Part shown: one piece after another, positions 1 to 8,676 of the stretch
Layout: each line of letters opens with the position of its first letter
Position numbering within the stretch: position 1 is the stretch's first letter
Source: Hephaestia mangrovi
Lineage (GTDB): Bacteria > Pseudomonadota > Alphaproteobacteria > Sphingomonadales > Sphingomonadaceae
Length of the DNA: 64,000 nucleotides
NCBI RefSeq assembly: GCF_019880555.1
Contig: NZ_JAINVU010000001.1
Location: 744,001 to 808,000, forward strand
Direction: 5' to 3'
Notes under the pieces: generated by a model
The model's input: the letters and a program-made list of their open reading frames with translations, nothing else
Told to the model about the DNA's origin: nothing
The model's database searches: none
Position numbers and translations under genes: made by a program

Positions 1-1
1 C

Positions 2-982
2 GCCGCGCAGGATCAGGTCGCCGCGCTGGCGCTGCCCCACAGCTTCGTCGAAAACGGTCCGCCGGGATCGGATCTGTTCGATTATGCCCGCACGCTGGTG
101 CGCGGCGCCGAGGAGCGGACCAAGCCGTCGGCCGATCGTTTGCCGGGCTATGCCGATCCGCAGCTGCCGCTGGTCGAAAAGGAATTGCTCGACGCCAAGC
201 CCGTCTATGCCAAGCTCGAGCAGCAATTGTTCGAATTCTGGCTCAGCAAGGCACGCGAGTATCTCACCGCGGATTCGCCTTACACCGCCTTGCTGCTCGG
301 CAAGGACAGCCCGGAGGACCTCTCCGCCGCGCTGGCCCAGTCGAAGCTCGGCGATCCGGCGGTGCGCAAGCAATTGTGGGACGGCGGGCTCCCGGCGATC
401 AAGGCGTCGGACGATCCGTTGATCCAATATGTGCTGAGGATCGATCCCGAGGCGCGCAAGCTCAGGACCGCGTGGAACGAGAAAGTCACCGGCCCCACCA
501 CCGAGGCGGCGGAGAAGATCGCCAAGGCGCGCTTCGCGGTCTATGGCGACAGCATCTATCCCGACGCCACGTTCACGCTGCGCCTGTCCTACGGCAAGAT
601 CGAGGGCTGGACCTATAACGGCGACACGGTCGCGCCCTTCACCCACTTCAAGGGTCTGTACGAGCGCGCGACCGGCAAGCCGCCGTTCGATCTCGATCAG
701 CGGTGGATCGCGGCGAAGGACAAGCTCAATCCCGATACCGTGTTCGACATCTCGACCTCGAACGACATCATCGGCGGCAATTCGGGCTCGCCGCTGGTCA
801 ATGCCAAGGGCGAGGTGATCGGCGCGATCTTCGATGGCAATATCCACAGCCTCGGCGGCGATTACGGCTATGATCCCAAGCTCAACCGCGCCGTCGCGGT
901 GTCGGCCGCCGCGGTCAACGAGGCGCTGCGCAAGGTCTATGGCGCCACCGCGCTTGCCGACGAGCTCGAAAAGGGTAGCTGA
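2..982 (+). CDS. S46 family serine peptidase, C-terminal part (cut by window edge)
   Basis: The frame is open from the first bases, so the gene starts upstream and only 326 C-terminal residues are visible. S46 enzymes (DPP7/DPP11 type) are periplasmic dipeptidyl peptidases that release N-terminal dipeptides from peptides taken up as nutrients. The chymotrypsin-like nucleophile motif GNSGSP lies at 776-793, with the serine codon at 782. It is followed by PLVNAKGEVIGAIFDGN and a Gly/Tyr-rich stretch typical of the family C-terminus. Family members are about 700 residues, so roughly half is missing. The catalytic His and Asp and the signal peptide lie outside the window. The next gene converges on it. 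Confidence 0.88.
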   Translation, partial: AAQDQVAALALPHSFVENGPPGSDLFDYARTLVRGAEERTKPSADRLPGYADPQLPLVEKELLDAKPVYAKLEQQLFEFWLSKAREYLTADSPYTALLLGKDSPEDLSAALAQSKLGDPAVRKQLWDGGLPAIKASDDPLIQYVLRIDPEARKLRTAWNEKVTGPTTEAAEKIAKARFAVYGDSIYPDATFTLRLSYGKIEGWTYNGDTVAPFTHFKGLYERATGKPPFDLDQRWIAAKDKLNPDTVFDISTSNDIIGGNSGSPLVNAKGEVIGAIFDGNIHSLGGDYGYDPKLNRAVAVSAAAVNEALRKVYGATALADELEKGS

Positions 983-1003
983 TCGGCCCTGCGACGGGCA
1001 GCC

Positions 1004-2638
1004 TCAGGCGTTGGGCCTGAAGCTGTCCGGATTGGCCTGCCGCCACCATTGCGCCAGCTTCTTGTCGGGCGAGCCGTCGATCAGCTCGCCCGGCTCGGCG
1101 AAATGGTAGATCTCGGTCAGTGACCGCATTTCCGCGACATTGACCCGCTGGCGCAGATGATGCGGGTCGAGCTGGTCGGGGCAATCGACCCCGGCGGCGA
1201 CGACGATCTCGTGCAGCGCCTTCAGCGTCGCTTGGTGATAGCGCGCGACGCGCTCGGCCTTGTCAGGCACCACCAGCCCGCGCTGCCGCGCCCTGGATTG
1301 CGTCGCGACGCCGGTCGGGCAGGTGTCGGTGTGGCAGCGCATCGATTGCACGCAGCCCAGCGAGAACATGAAGGCGCGCGCGGCGTTGCACCAGTCCGCG
1401 CCCAGCGCCGCGTTCATCGCGATTGCCGCCCCGCTCGCCACCTTGCCCGACGCAGCGAGCCTCACTTTGTCCTTCAAACCCGTGCCCACCAGCGCATTGC
1501 GCGCCAGGATCAGCCCTTCGCGCAGCGGCATCCCGACGCGATCGGATAGCTCGGTCGGCGCCGCTCCGGTGCCGCCCTCGGCGCCGTCGACGACGATGAA
1601 GTCGATCAGCACCCCGCTTTCCAGCATCGCTTTCATCACCGCGAACAATTCGTGCGGATAGCCGACGCACAGCTTGATCCCGACCGGCTTGCCGCCAGAC
1701 ATTTCGCGCATCCGTGCCGCGAACTCGATCAGCTCGCGCGGTGTCGAGAAGGCCGAATGCCCCGGCGGTGACAGGCAATCCTGCCCCACGGGCACGTCGC
1801 GCGTCCTGGCGATCTCCTCCGTCACCTTGGCGCCGGGCAGCAGCCCGCCGTGCCCCGGCTTGGCGCCCTGGCTCAGCTTGATCTCGGTCATCACGACCTG
1901 CTCGTGCTGCGCTTTCTCGGCGAACTCGCCGGCATCGAACTTGCCGTCCCTGGTCCGGCAGCCGAAATAGCCCGAGCCCAGCTCCCACACCACGTCGCCG
2001 CCATGCTTCAGGTGATAAGGCGACAGCCCGCCTTCACCGGTATCGTGATAGAAGCCGCCCTTCTTCGCGCCCCAGTTGAGCGCCTCGATCGCATTGGCGC
2101 CGAGCGCGCCGAAGCTCATCGCCGAGATATTGAGCCGCGACGCTGAATAGGGTTTCGCGCATTGCCCGGTGCCGACCATCACGCGGCTGTCCTCGGGCGC
2201 CTTGCTGTTCGGCGCGATCGAATGCGCCAGCCACTCATATTCGCCCGAATAGACGTCGAGCTCGGTGCCGAACGGATGCGCGTCCTCTTCGCCCTTGGCG
2301 CGCTGATAGACCAATGCGCGCTCGTCATGGCTGTACGGCCGCCCGTCGAGGTCGCTTTCGACGATATACGATCGCAGGAACGGCCGCAGCCACTCGAACA
2401 GCCAGCGAAACCGCGCCGAGGCGGGGTAATTGCGCCGCAGCGAATGATGCCGCTGCGCGAGATCGATCAACGCGAGCAACAGCACCGGCGCCGTGACGAT
2501 CAGGCCCCACAGCCACAAGCGCTGATGCCAGCCCAGCGCGACCAGCGCGATCGTCGCGCCGAGCGAGGTCCACAGCAACACGTTGCGCGAGACCGGCCGG
2601 TCGGTGAACAGGCTCGCCCCCAGGTTGCCGTCGCTCAT
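1004..2638 (-). CDS. FMN-binding glutamate synthase-like protein (GltB central/FMN domain), membrane-anchored
   Basis: 544 residues. Two hydrophobic segments near residues 20-65 precede a long domain that resembles the FMN-binding TIM barrel of the glutamate synthase large subunit. Recognisable stretches are QGAKPGHGGLLPGAKV, VVDGAEGGTGAAP, ASGKVASGAAIAMNAALGAD and a Cys-containing segment, SLGCVQSMRCHTDTCPTG, which corresponds to the 3Fe-4S cysteines of GltB. There is no glutaminase domain and no gltD partner nearby, so this is a stand-alone family member rather than classical glutamate synthase. The substrate is unknown. The start is an ATG behind a GGGGGAGA ribosome binding site. It converges with the S46 peptidase gene. 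Confidence 0.88.
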   Translation of the reverse strand: MSDGNLGASLFTDRPVSRNVLLWTSLGATIALVALGWHQRLWLWGLIVTAPVLLLALIDLAQRHHSLRRNYPASARFRWLFEWLRPFLRSYIVESDLDGRPYSHDERALVYQRAKGEEDAHPFGTELDVYSGEYEWLAHSIAPNSKAPEDSRVMVGTGQCAKPYSASRLNISAMSFGALGANAIEALNWGAKKGGFYHDTGEGGLSPYHLKHGGDVVWELGSGYFGCRTRDGKFDAGEFAEKAQHEQVVMTEIKLSQGAKPGHGGLLPGAKVTEEIARTRDVPVGQDCLSPPGHSAFSTPRELIEFAARMREMSGGKPVGIKLCVGYPHELFAVMKAMLESGVLIDFIVVDGAEGGTGAAPTELSDRVGMPLREGLILARNALVGTGLKDKVRLAASGKVASGAAIAMNAALGADWCNAARAFMFSLGCVQSMRCHTDTCPTGVATQSRARQRGLVVPDKAERVARYHQATLKALHEIVVAAGVDCPDQLDPHHLRQRVNVAEMRSLTEIYHFAEPGELIDGSPDKKLAQWWRQANPDSFRPNA

Positions 2639-2800
2639 CGATCTCTCCCCCTGCGCGGTTCTTGATGCCTCTTAAATGCCTTGCCGGCGGTCGAGGGTCC
2701 ACCGGCCGTGGGAATAATGCGATCGGCCGCCGCGCGGCTCTTGTCTTCATTCATGCGAGCGCGCAGCCTGTAGCGTCAGGTTGCGAGGGGATGATCCGCA

Positions 2801-3235
2801 ATGACGTTCGTCAGGCAACGGCCGCCTGCCTGGTTCTGGTGGGTGTCGGTGCTGCTCACGCTATGGGGCGCGCTCGGCTGTTATTTCTGTGTTCGCCAGT
2901 TCCTTTACGGCGCCGAGGCGATGGGCCCGGCGGACGCATACCAGCGCGCGCTCTACGCCTCGCTGCCCGGCTGGTATGATTATGTCTATGCCATCGCGAC
3001 TGGTGCTGCGTTGCTCGGCGGCATCGCGCTGCTGCGCCGGGCGCTCGTCGCACGCGCGCTGTTCGTCCTCTCGCTCGCTGCGGTGATCGTCCAGTTCGGC
3101 TGGCTGTTCGCCATCACCGATCTGATCGCCACGAAGGGCGTGACGACAGTGATCTTCCCGCTCGCCATCCTCGGCGTGGCGATCTGGTCGATCCGCTTCG
3201 CTGCCCGCGCCTATCGTTATGGCTGGATTTGCTAG
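2801..3235 (+). CDS. small integral membrane protein, function unknown
   Basis: 144 residues with four hydrophobic segments (about residues 10-32, 60-80, 85-107 and 115-135), hence a four-helix inner-membrane protein. I do not recognise a functional motif. The ATG at 2801 follows GAGGGGA at a good distance. It is divergent from the GltB-like gene and 84 bp upstream of panB, so it could share transcription with panB, but nothing ties it to pantothenate synthesis. Confidence 0.75.
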   Translation: MTFVRQRPPAWFWWVSVLLTLWGALGCYFCVRQFLYGAEAMGPADAYQRALYASLPGWYDYVYAIATGAALLGGIALLRRALVARALFVLSLAAVIVQFGWLFAITDLIATKGVTTVIFPLAILGVAIWSIRFAARAYRYGWIC

Positions 3236-3319
3236 AGGGCCAGCTCGATTGTGCTAAATAGGGCAGGGCCCCGGCGCGCTTCGCTGGCGTCGCGCACCGC
3301 GAGCGGCTAAGGAGCCGCC

Positions 3320-4180
3320 ATGTCCACCACCTACACGATCGACAGCTCCACCAGCCGGGCGACTCCGGTCTCCGCGCCGATGAAGCGCCTCACGGTGCCC
3401 GCGATCCGCAAACGCAAAGGCGGCGATCCGCTGGTGATGCTGACGGCCTATACGGTGCGGATGGCGCAGCTGCTCGATCCGCATTGCGACATGCTGCTGG
3501 TCGGCGACAGCCTCGGCCAGGTGGTCTATGGCCTGCCGTCGACGATCCCCGTCACGCTGGAGATGATGGCGGCGCATGGCGCGGCGGTGGTGCGCGGCAG
3601 CTATCACAGCCTCGTCATCGTCGACATGCCGTTCGGCAGTTACGAGGCGTCGCCGCAACAGGCGTTCGAAAGCGCCTCGTGGATGCTCAAGCAGACCGGG
3701 GCTGCGGCGGTGAAGATGGAAGGCGGCACGGCGATGGCCGAAACCGTCCGCTTCCTCACCGAACGCGGCATTCCGGTGATGGGGCATGTCGGCCTCACCC
3801 CGCAGGCGGTCAACGCGCTTGGCGGCTATGGCGCGCGCGGCCGCAGCCAGGAGGAAGCGTCGGCGATCATCGACGATGGCCGCGCGATCGCCGCCGCCGG
3901 CGCCTTCGCGCTGGTCGTCGAAGGCGTGGTCGAGCCGATCGCGATCGAGCTCACCCGGTCGATCGATTGCCCGGCGATCGGCATCGGCGCCTCGGCGCAG
4001 TGCGACGGGCAGGTGCTCGTCGCCGAGGATATGCTCGGCCTGTTCGAGCGCACGCCGCGCTTCGTCAAGAAATTCGAGGATATGGCCGGCCGCATTTCCG
4101 CCGCGGTGGAGGCCTATGCCGGCGATGTCCGGTCCCGGGCCTTTCCGGGATCGGAACAGACCTACGCCCCGAAGAATTGA
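3320..4180 (+). CDS. panB: 3-methyl-2-oxobutanoate hydroxymethyltransferase
   Basis: 286 residues, slightly longer than the usual ~265 because of a ~20-residue N-terminal extension. PanB transfers a hydroxymethyl group from 5,10-methylene-THF to 2-oxoisovalerate, the first committed step to pantothenate and CoA, in the cytoplasm as a decamer. Family stretches visible are VMLTAYT, MLLVGDSLGQVVYG, AVKMEGG, PVMGHVGLTPQ and the C-terminal IGIGASAQCDGQVLV with the metal/substrate residues. The ATG follows AAGGAG. panC and panE are not in the window. Confidence 0.95.
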   Translation: MSTTYTIDSSTSRATPVSAPMKRLTVPAIRKRKGGDPLVMLTAYTVRMAQLLDPHCDMLLVGDSLGQVVYGLPSTIPVTLEMMAAHGAAVVRGSYHSLVIVDMPFGSYEASPQQAFESASWMLKQTGAAAVKMEGGTAMAETVRFLTERGIPVMGHVGLTPQAVNALGGYGARGRSQEEASAIIDDGRAIAAAGAFALVVEGVVEPIAIELTRSIDCPAIGIGASAQCDGQVLVAEDMLGLFERTPRFVKKFEDMAGRISAAVEAYAGDVRSRAFPGSEQTYAPKN

Positions 4181-4246
4181 GCCCGCTTCCGTTTCCTATC
4201 CCGCGCGGCTAAGGTCCGCGCCTTTCCATTGCCGATGGAGTGAGTT

Positions 4247-4948
4247 TTGGCGATCACGCCCCAGAATAACGACGTGTTCATGCGCGAGGTGGACGAGGAG
4301 CTCCGCCGCGACGAGATGGTTGCGTTCGGTCGCAAATACGGCGTCTGGATCGCCGTCCTTGCGGTTCTCTTCCTGCTCGCCCTCGGCGGTGGCTTGTGGT
4401 GGCGGCATCACAAGGAAGCCGTTGCCGGGCGTCAGGGCGAACAATTCCAGACGGCGCTCGATTCGCTGGGCTCGGGCGATCTCAAGGCGGCCGATCCCAC
4501 GCTCGCCAAGCTCGCGGCGTCGAGCAGCGACGGCTATCGCGCCATGGCGCTGTTCACCCAGGCCGACGTGCTGCTCAAGAAAGACGATCTCAAGGGCGCG
4601 GCCGCGAAGTTCGCCGCGATCGCCAACGACAGCAAGTTCGATGCGCCGTTCCGTGATCTCGCGCTGATCCGGCAGACTTCGGCGGAGTATGAAACGCTCG
4701 ATCCGCAGACGGTGATCGATCGGCTGAAGCCGTTGGCGGTCAAGGACAGCCCGTGGTTCGGCAGCGCCGGCGAACTCGTCGCGATGGCCTATGTTCAGCA
4801 GAACAAGCGGGCCGAAGCGGGCACGCTGTTCAGCGCGATCGCGCAAGCCTCGACGACGCCCGACTCGCTTCGTCAACGTGCGGTTCAGATGGCGTCCCTA
4901 CTCAACGACAGCGCCGGCAGCGACAACAAGGACAAGGCAGCGAAATGA
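4247..4948 (+). CDS. YfgM-like tetratricopeptide repeat membrane protein
   Basis: 233 residues. A cytoplasmic N-terminus with the motif FMREVDEELRRDEM is followed by one transmembrane helix (about residues 33-52) and a periplasmic region with TPR-like helical repeats. This is the architecture of the YfgM/TPR_21 family, which works with the SecYEG/PpiD periplasmic chaperone network and is usually encoded next to BamB. A TTG start at 4247 is chosen because the first methionine (residue 12) would remove the conserved N-terminus. The stop overlaps the bamB start as ATGA, so the two are translationally coupled. Confidence 0.85.
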   Translation: MAITPQNNDVFMREVDEELRRDEMVAFGRKYGVWIAVLAVLFLLALGGGLWWRHHKEAVAGRQGEQFQTALDSLGSGDLKAADPTLAKLAASSSDGYRAMALFTQADVLLKKDDLKGAAAKFAAIANDSKFDAPFRDLALIRQTSAEYETLDPQTVIDRLKPLAVKDSPWFGSAGELVAMAYVQQNKRAEAGTLFSAIAQASTTPDSLRQRAVQMASLLNDSAGSDNKDKAAK

Positions 4949-6267
4949 AGACTTCGGTGAGGGCGTCCGTCGCCATCGCGGCGCTGATGGCGCTCAGCGC
5001 CTGCGGCGTTTTCAAGGGCGGCAAGAAAAACACGCCGGTGCTCGGCAACCGCGTGCCGATCCTGGTGTCGGAGGATGACGCCAAGGCGGATCCGTCGCTG
5101 GCCAGCGTGCAGGTGCTGCTGCCCGATCCCACCACTAACAACGAATGGACCCAGCCCGGCGGCAATTCGGCCAAGGCGATGGGCCATCTCGCGCTCGGCA
5201 ATTCGGTCCAGCGCGCCTGGACCGCGCGGATCGCCGGCGGCTCCAATCGGGAACGGCTCGGCGCTGCCCCGGTCATTGCCGACGGGCGTCTGTTCGTCGA
5301 GGACGTCAACGCCGTTGTCCACAGCTTCGACGCGGCAACCGGCGCGGCCGGCTGGTCGACCGAGATCGCCAAGAAGGATCAAAACGCCGCGGCGCGCTTC
5401 GGCGGCGGCGTCAGCTATGATGACGGCAAGCTGTTTGCCACCGACGGGCTTGGTGATGTCGTTGCGCTCAACGCCAAGGACGGGTCCGAAATCTGGCGCG
5501 TCCGTCCCGGCGCGCCGCTGCGTGGCGCGCCGTCTATTGCTTACGGCCAGCTCTACGTCGTAACCCAGGACAATCAGTTGTTCGCGCTTTCCGAAACCGA
5601 CGGCAAGGTGGTGTGGACGTCGACCGGCTCGCTCGAATCGCAGGGCGTGTTCGGCGTCGCTGCGCCGGCGGTCGGGCAGGGCACGGTTATCGCCGGCTAT
5701 TCGTCGGGCGAACTGAACGCCTATCGCTATGAAAACGGCCGCTCGTTGTGGGGCGATGCGCTGTCGCGCACCTCGATCTCGACATCGGTGTCGAGCCTTG
5801 CCGATATCGATGCCGATCCGGTGATCGATCAAGGCCAGGTCTATGCGGTCGGGCAGGGCGGCCGCATGGTCGCGCTTGAAATCGTCACCGGCCAGCGGTT
5901 GTGGGAACAGGATTTCGCCGGGCTTTCGACGCCTTATGTCGCCGGCGAATGGGTGTTCGTCGTCACCGATGACGCGCGACTGATCTGCATCCAGCGTGGT
6001 TCGGGCAAGATCCGCTGGATCAGCCAGCTGCGCGGCTTCAAGAACATGAAGAAGCACAAGAACCCGATCTACTGGACGGGTCCGGTCGTCGCCGGCAACC
6101 AGCTGGTGCTGGTCAGTTCGCGCGGCGAGATCGCGTTCGTTTCGCCGCAGACCGGCGAGGTGCAGCGCACGATCGAAACCAAATCATCCTTCTCGCTGTC
6201 GCCGGTGGTGGCCGAGAACACGCTTTATCTGCTCGATCACGATGGCCAGGTGATGGCGTTCCGCTGA
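4945..6267 (+). CDS. bamB: outer membrane protein assembly factor BamB (lipoprotein)
   Basis: 440 residues. A lipoprotein signal ends in LSAC with the lipidated cysteine at residue 20. The rest is a series of PQQ-like beta-propeller blades, seen as repeated segments of the type ATGAAGWSTEI, KDGSEIWRVR, TDGKVVWTS, VTGQRLWEQD and GSGKIRWISQ. BamB is the propeller lipoprotein of the BAM complex that inserts beta-barrel proteins into the outer membrane. The ATG at 4945 overlaps the preceding stop by four bases and starts a clean signal peptide. A longer frame upstream lies inside the previous gene and is not used. Confidence 0.94.
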   Translation: MKTSVRASVAIAALMALSACGVFKGGKKNTPVLGNRVPILVSEDDAKADPSLASVQVLLPDPTTNNEWTQPGGNSAKAMGHLALGNSVQRAWTARIAGGSNRERLGAAPVIADGRLFVEDVNAVVHSFDAATGAAGWSTEIAKKDQNAAARFGGGVSYDDGKLFATDGLGDVVALNAKDGSEIWRVRPGAPLRGAPSIAYGQLYVVTQDNQLFALSETDGKVVWTSTGSLESQGVFGVAAPAVGQGTVIAGYSSGELNAYRYENGRSLWGDALSRTSISTSVSSLADIDADPVIDQGQVYAVGQGGRMVALEIVTGQRLWEQDFAGLSTPYVAGEWVFVVTDDARLICIQRGSGKIRWISQLRGFKNMKKHKNPIYWTGPVVAGNQLVLVSSRGEIAFVSPQTGEVQRTIETKSSFSLSPVVAENTLYLLDHDGQVMAFR

Positions 6268-6311
6268 TCGGCGGTCGTCGTCATTCGCGCTGCCCCGGCG
6301 AAGGCCGGGGT

Positions 6312-6583
6312 TAGAGCGGTTTTCGACCTATCTGCATCACCGTGACGGAGCCGATTTTGGCTCGGTGCGAGGAGCGAGGAGGGAGCGATGCCGAAGCATC
6401 GTGACCGACGAGAGACGAAGCACCGGGGCAAAATCGGCCCGCCCCGCAGGGGTTGCGCCAGGACGCCCGCTGGACGGCGTCGCGATGCTTGCAGGGGCAG
6501 ACCAGCCCCTGCTGCACGCCGCTCCTTGCCAGCGAACGTCCTGACGCAATCACGGTGATGCAGATAGGTCGAAAACCGCTCTA
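6312..6583. mobile_element. MITE-like element with perfect terminal inverted repeats and TA target duplication
   Basis: Two 34-bp arms, 6312-6345 and 6550-6583, are exact reverse complements. The outermost bases of each arm are TA, so the element can be read as a 268-bp unit with 32-bp terminal inverted repeats beginning GAGCGGTTTTCGACC, flanked by a TA duplication. TA duplication is the signature of IS630/Tc1-mariner transposition. The interior has no convincing gene. It contains nested inverted repeats (GCCGATTTTG near 6350 pairing with CAAAATCGGC near 6430) and a hairpin GCAGGGGC-N6-GCCCCTGC near 6493. It lies between bamB and der without disturbing either. Confidence 0.7.
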
Positions 6584-6666
6584 GACGCACCGCGCTCGCC
6601 CTGAGCTTGTCGAAGGGCGCGGCACCTTCTGCTCATCCTGAATCTGAAATTGGCCTCAAAAACATC

Positions 6667-6759
6667 GTCATGCTGAACTTGGTTCAGCATCCATGGAGCA
6701 ACGCCAGCCGGTGCGCTTGGGGCGATAGAGCACTATGGCCCCTCAACCAGGTTCGCAGG
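6667..6759 (+). repeat. dispersed intergenic repeat, copy 1 of 6
   Basis: Begins GTCATGCTGAACTTGGTTCAG, a small hairpin (CTGAA/TTCAG), followed by CATCCATGG, a variable centre and a degenerate right half. The right hairpin that other copies have as CCTGAA...TTCAGG is here CCTCAACCAGGTTCGCAGG. Other copies are at about 37765, 41486, 43798, 46075 and 62535. The rest of 6268-7011 holds the MITE-like element, a CCTGAGCTTGTCGAAGGG-type fragment at 6601 and no credible gene. Confidence 0.65.
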
Positions 6760-7011
6760 CAACGGATAGTCTTATGACGCGAATTTCAGAGTCGCGCGCC
6801 CAGGCGTTGATGCAAATGGGATCGTCTGCGCCCCTATCAATGTAGGAAAATCCCTGCCACAGGGATGGCATGATCGCTCGCGTCCGTCATTCAACCTCGT
6901 GGTTCTGCGTCATCGCTCCGCACGAGGGGGGAGGGGTGCGCGACACTCTCCACTTTCTCCACTTTACCCGCACCGATACCGCCGCGAACGGGCGCGGTTG
7001 AAAGACGAATC

Positions 7012-8364
7012 ATGGCGAAGCTCCCCACCGTCGCGATCATCGGCCGGCCCAATGTCGGCAAGTCGACGCTGTTCAATCGGCTGGTCGGCAAGAAACTGGC
7101 GTTGGTCGACGATCTGCCCGGCGTCACGCGGGACCGGCGCGAAGGCGACGCGCATCTGCTTGGCCTCGACTTCCGCGTGATCGACACCGCGGGCTATGAG
7201 GATATGGACGCGGTCACGCTGCCCGGCCGCATGCGCCAGCAGACCGAGGCGGCGGTGCGCCAGGCCGATGTCGCCTTGTTCCTGATCGATGCGCGCGCCG
7301 GGATCGTCCCGCTCGACGAGGAGATCGCGCGCTGGCTGCGCGGGTCGGACACGCCGGTGATCCTCGTCGCCAACAAGGCCGAAGGCCGCGCGGGCGAGAC
7401 GGGCGTGCTCGAATCGCTGTCGCTGGGGTTCGGCGATCCGGTCCAGCTCTCCGCCGAACATGGCGAGGGCGTGGCCGACCTATTCGAGGCGCTGCTCCCG
7501 CATCTCGACGGCAAGGCCGAGGACGAGCCGGAGGAGGACGAGGAAAGTCCCGACGCGCCGCTCAAGCTGGCCATCGTCGGGCGTCCCAACGCGGGCAAAT
7601 CGACTTTGGTCAACCGCATGCTCGGCGAGGATCGCATGATTACCGGCCCCGAAGCCGGCATCACCCGCGATTCGATCGCGATCGACTGGGAATGGCAGGG
7701 GCGTCAGGTCCGCCTGATCGACACCGCGGGGATGCGCAAGCGCGCCAAGGTGCAGGAAAAGCTCGAGCGGCTGTCGGTTGCCGACGCGATGCACGCGGTC
7801 GATTTTGCCGAGGTGGTCGTGCTGCTGCTCGATGCCACCCGCGGGCTCGAGGTGCAGGATCTCAAGATCGCCTCGCGCGTGCTCGACGAAGGCCGCGCGC
7901 TGGTCGTCGCGCTCAACAAATGGGATGTCGCCGAAAACGCCAGCAAGCTGTTCAATGGCGTTAAGGCCGCGCTCGATGAGGGGCTCAGCCAGGTCAAGGG
8001 CGTACCGCTGATGACCGTTTCGGCGGCGACCGGGAAGGGCATCGATCAACTCCTCGAGGTCGCGTTCGAAACCCGCGATGCCTGGTCGCGCCGGGTCGGC
8101 ACCGGAGAGCTCAACCGCTGGTTCGAGCGCGCGATCGAGGCCAATCCGCCGCCCGCGCCCGGCGGCAAGCGGATCAAGTTGCGTTACCTCACCCAGGCCA
8201 AGACGCGGCCGCCCGGTTTCGTCCTGTTCGGCACCCGCGTCGATCAGCTGCCGGACAGCTATCAGCGCTATCTCGTCAACGGCATCCGCCGCGATCTCGG
8301 CTTCGGTGCGGTGCCGGTTCGCCTCACGCTACGCGCGCCCAAGAACCCGTTCGGGCGCTCGTGA
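7012..8364 (+). CDS. der: ribosome biogenesis GTPase Der (EngA)
   Basis: 450 residues. Two tandem TrmE-Era-type G domains are present, with G1 motifs GRPNVGKST (residues 9-17) and GRPNAGKST (about 190-198), DTAG switch motifs in both, NKAE and NKWD base-specificity motifs, and a C-terminal KH-like domain (about 360-450). Der is essential for 50S ribosomal subunit maturation. An acidic linker (EDEPEEDEESPDA) joins the two G domains. The start ATG is preceded by GAAAGACGAATC, a weak ribosome binding site. Confidence 0.96.
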   Translation: MAKLPTVAIIGRPNVGKSTLFNRLVGKKLALVDDLPGVTRDRREGDAHLLGLDFRVIDTAGYEDMDAVTLPGRMRQQTEAAVRQADVALFLIDARAGIVPLDEEIARWLRGSDTPVILVANKAEGRAGETGVLESLSLGFGDPVQLSAEHGEGVADLFEALLPHLDGKAEDEPEEDEESPDAPLKLAIVGRPNAGKSTLVNRMLGEDRMITGPEAGITRDSIAIDWEWQGRQVRLIDTAGMRKRAKVQEKLERLSVADAMHAVDFAEVVVLLLDATRGLEVQDLKIASRVLDEGRALVVALNKWDVAENASKLFNGVKAALDEGLSQVKGVPLMTVSAATGKGIDQLLEVAFETRDAWSRRVGTGELNRWFERAIEANPPPAPGGKRIKLRYLTQAKTRPPGFVLFGTRVDQLPDSYQRYLVNGIRRDLGFGAVPVRLTLRAPKNPFGRS

Positions 8365-8435
8365 TCGGGCGATCTTGCTCGCGCCGCAGACCGCGCTAGA
8401 TAGAAACCGGAAACTGTCTTCGGGGATTACCGACC

Positions 8436-8570
8436 ATGCGTGCTTTGACTGTGCTGATCGTTGCCGGTTGTTTCGTCCTGTCGGCGTGCAACACGATCCA
8501 GGGTGCGGGAGAGGATGTCGCGTCGGTCGGCCATACCGTGGCGAAAACGGCGGACAAGGCGAAGCCCTGA
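8436..8570 (+). CDS. entericidin A/B family small lipoprotein
   Basis: 44 residues. A lipoprotein signal ends LSAC with the lipidated cysteine at residue 18, followed by NTIQGAGEDVASVGHTV and a Lys-rich end. This is the pattern of the entericidin (EcnA/EcnB) family, small outer-membrane lipoproteins linked to stationary-phase or stress physiology. The mature part is only 27 residues. No antidote/toxin pair is seen; a single copy is usual in alphaproteobacteria. Confidence 0.8.
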   Translation: MRALTVLIVAGCFVLSACNTIQGAGEDVASVGHTVAKTADKAKP

Positions 8571-8603
8571 CGCGCATCGGCGCGGGCGGTTTCTTTCGGC
8601 CGC

Positions 8604-8619
8604 TTTACAGGTCGTTAAC
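8604..8619 (+). promoter_or_regulatory. CtrA-box-like site upstream of the HPt gene
   Basis: TTTA-N7-TTAAC matches the CtrA consensus TTAA-N7-TTAAC at eight of nine positions. It is 58 bp before the GTG of the HPt gene, a normal promoter distance. CtrA is the response regulator at the end of the CckA relay, and cckA is in this window. Proposed from the pattern alone. Confidence 0.35.
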
Positions 8620-8676
8620 CGTGACCGGCTAACACGGGTTCCCATTGGGGCTTGGACTGTTTGGGGCGGTCGAAAC

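Noticed and set aside
6237..6590. 117-codon minus-strand frame covering the MITE-like element
   Set aside because: It runs through both inverted arms and the bamB 3' end; its sequence is explained by the repeat structure.
6850..6866. Perfect hairpin ATCCCTG-CCA-CAGGGAT before der, considered as a terminator
   Set aside because: It has no T-run and is far from the preceding gene; a three-base loop palindrome of this size can occur by chance.
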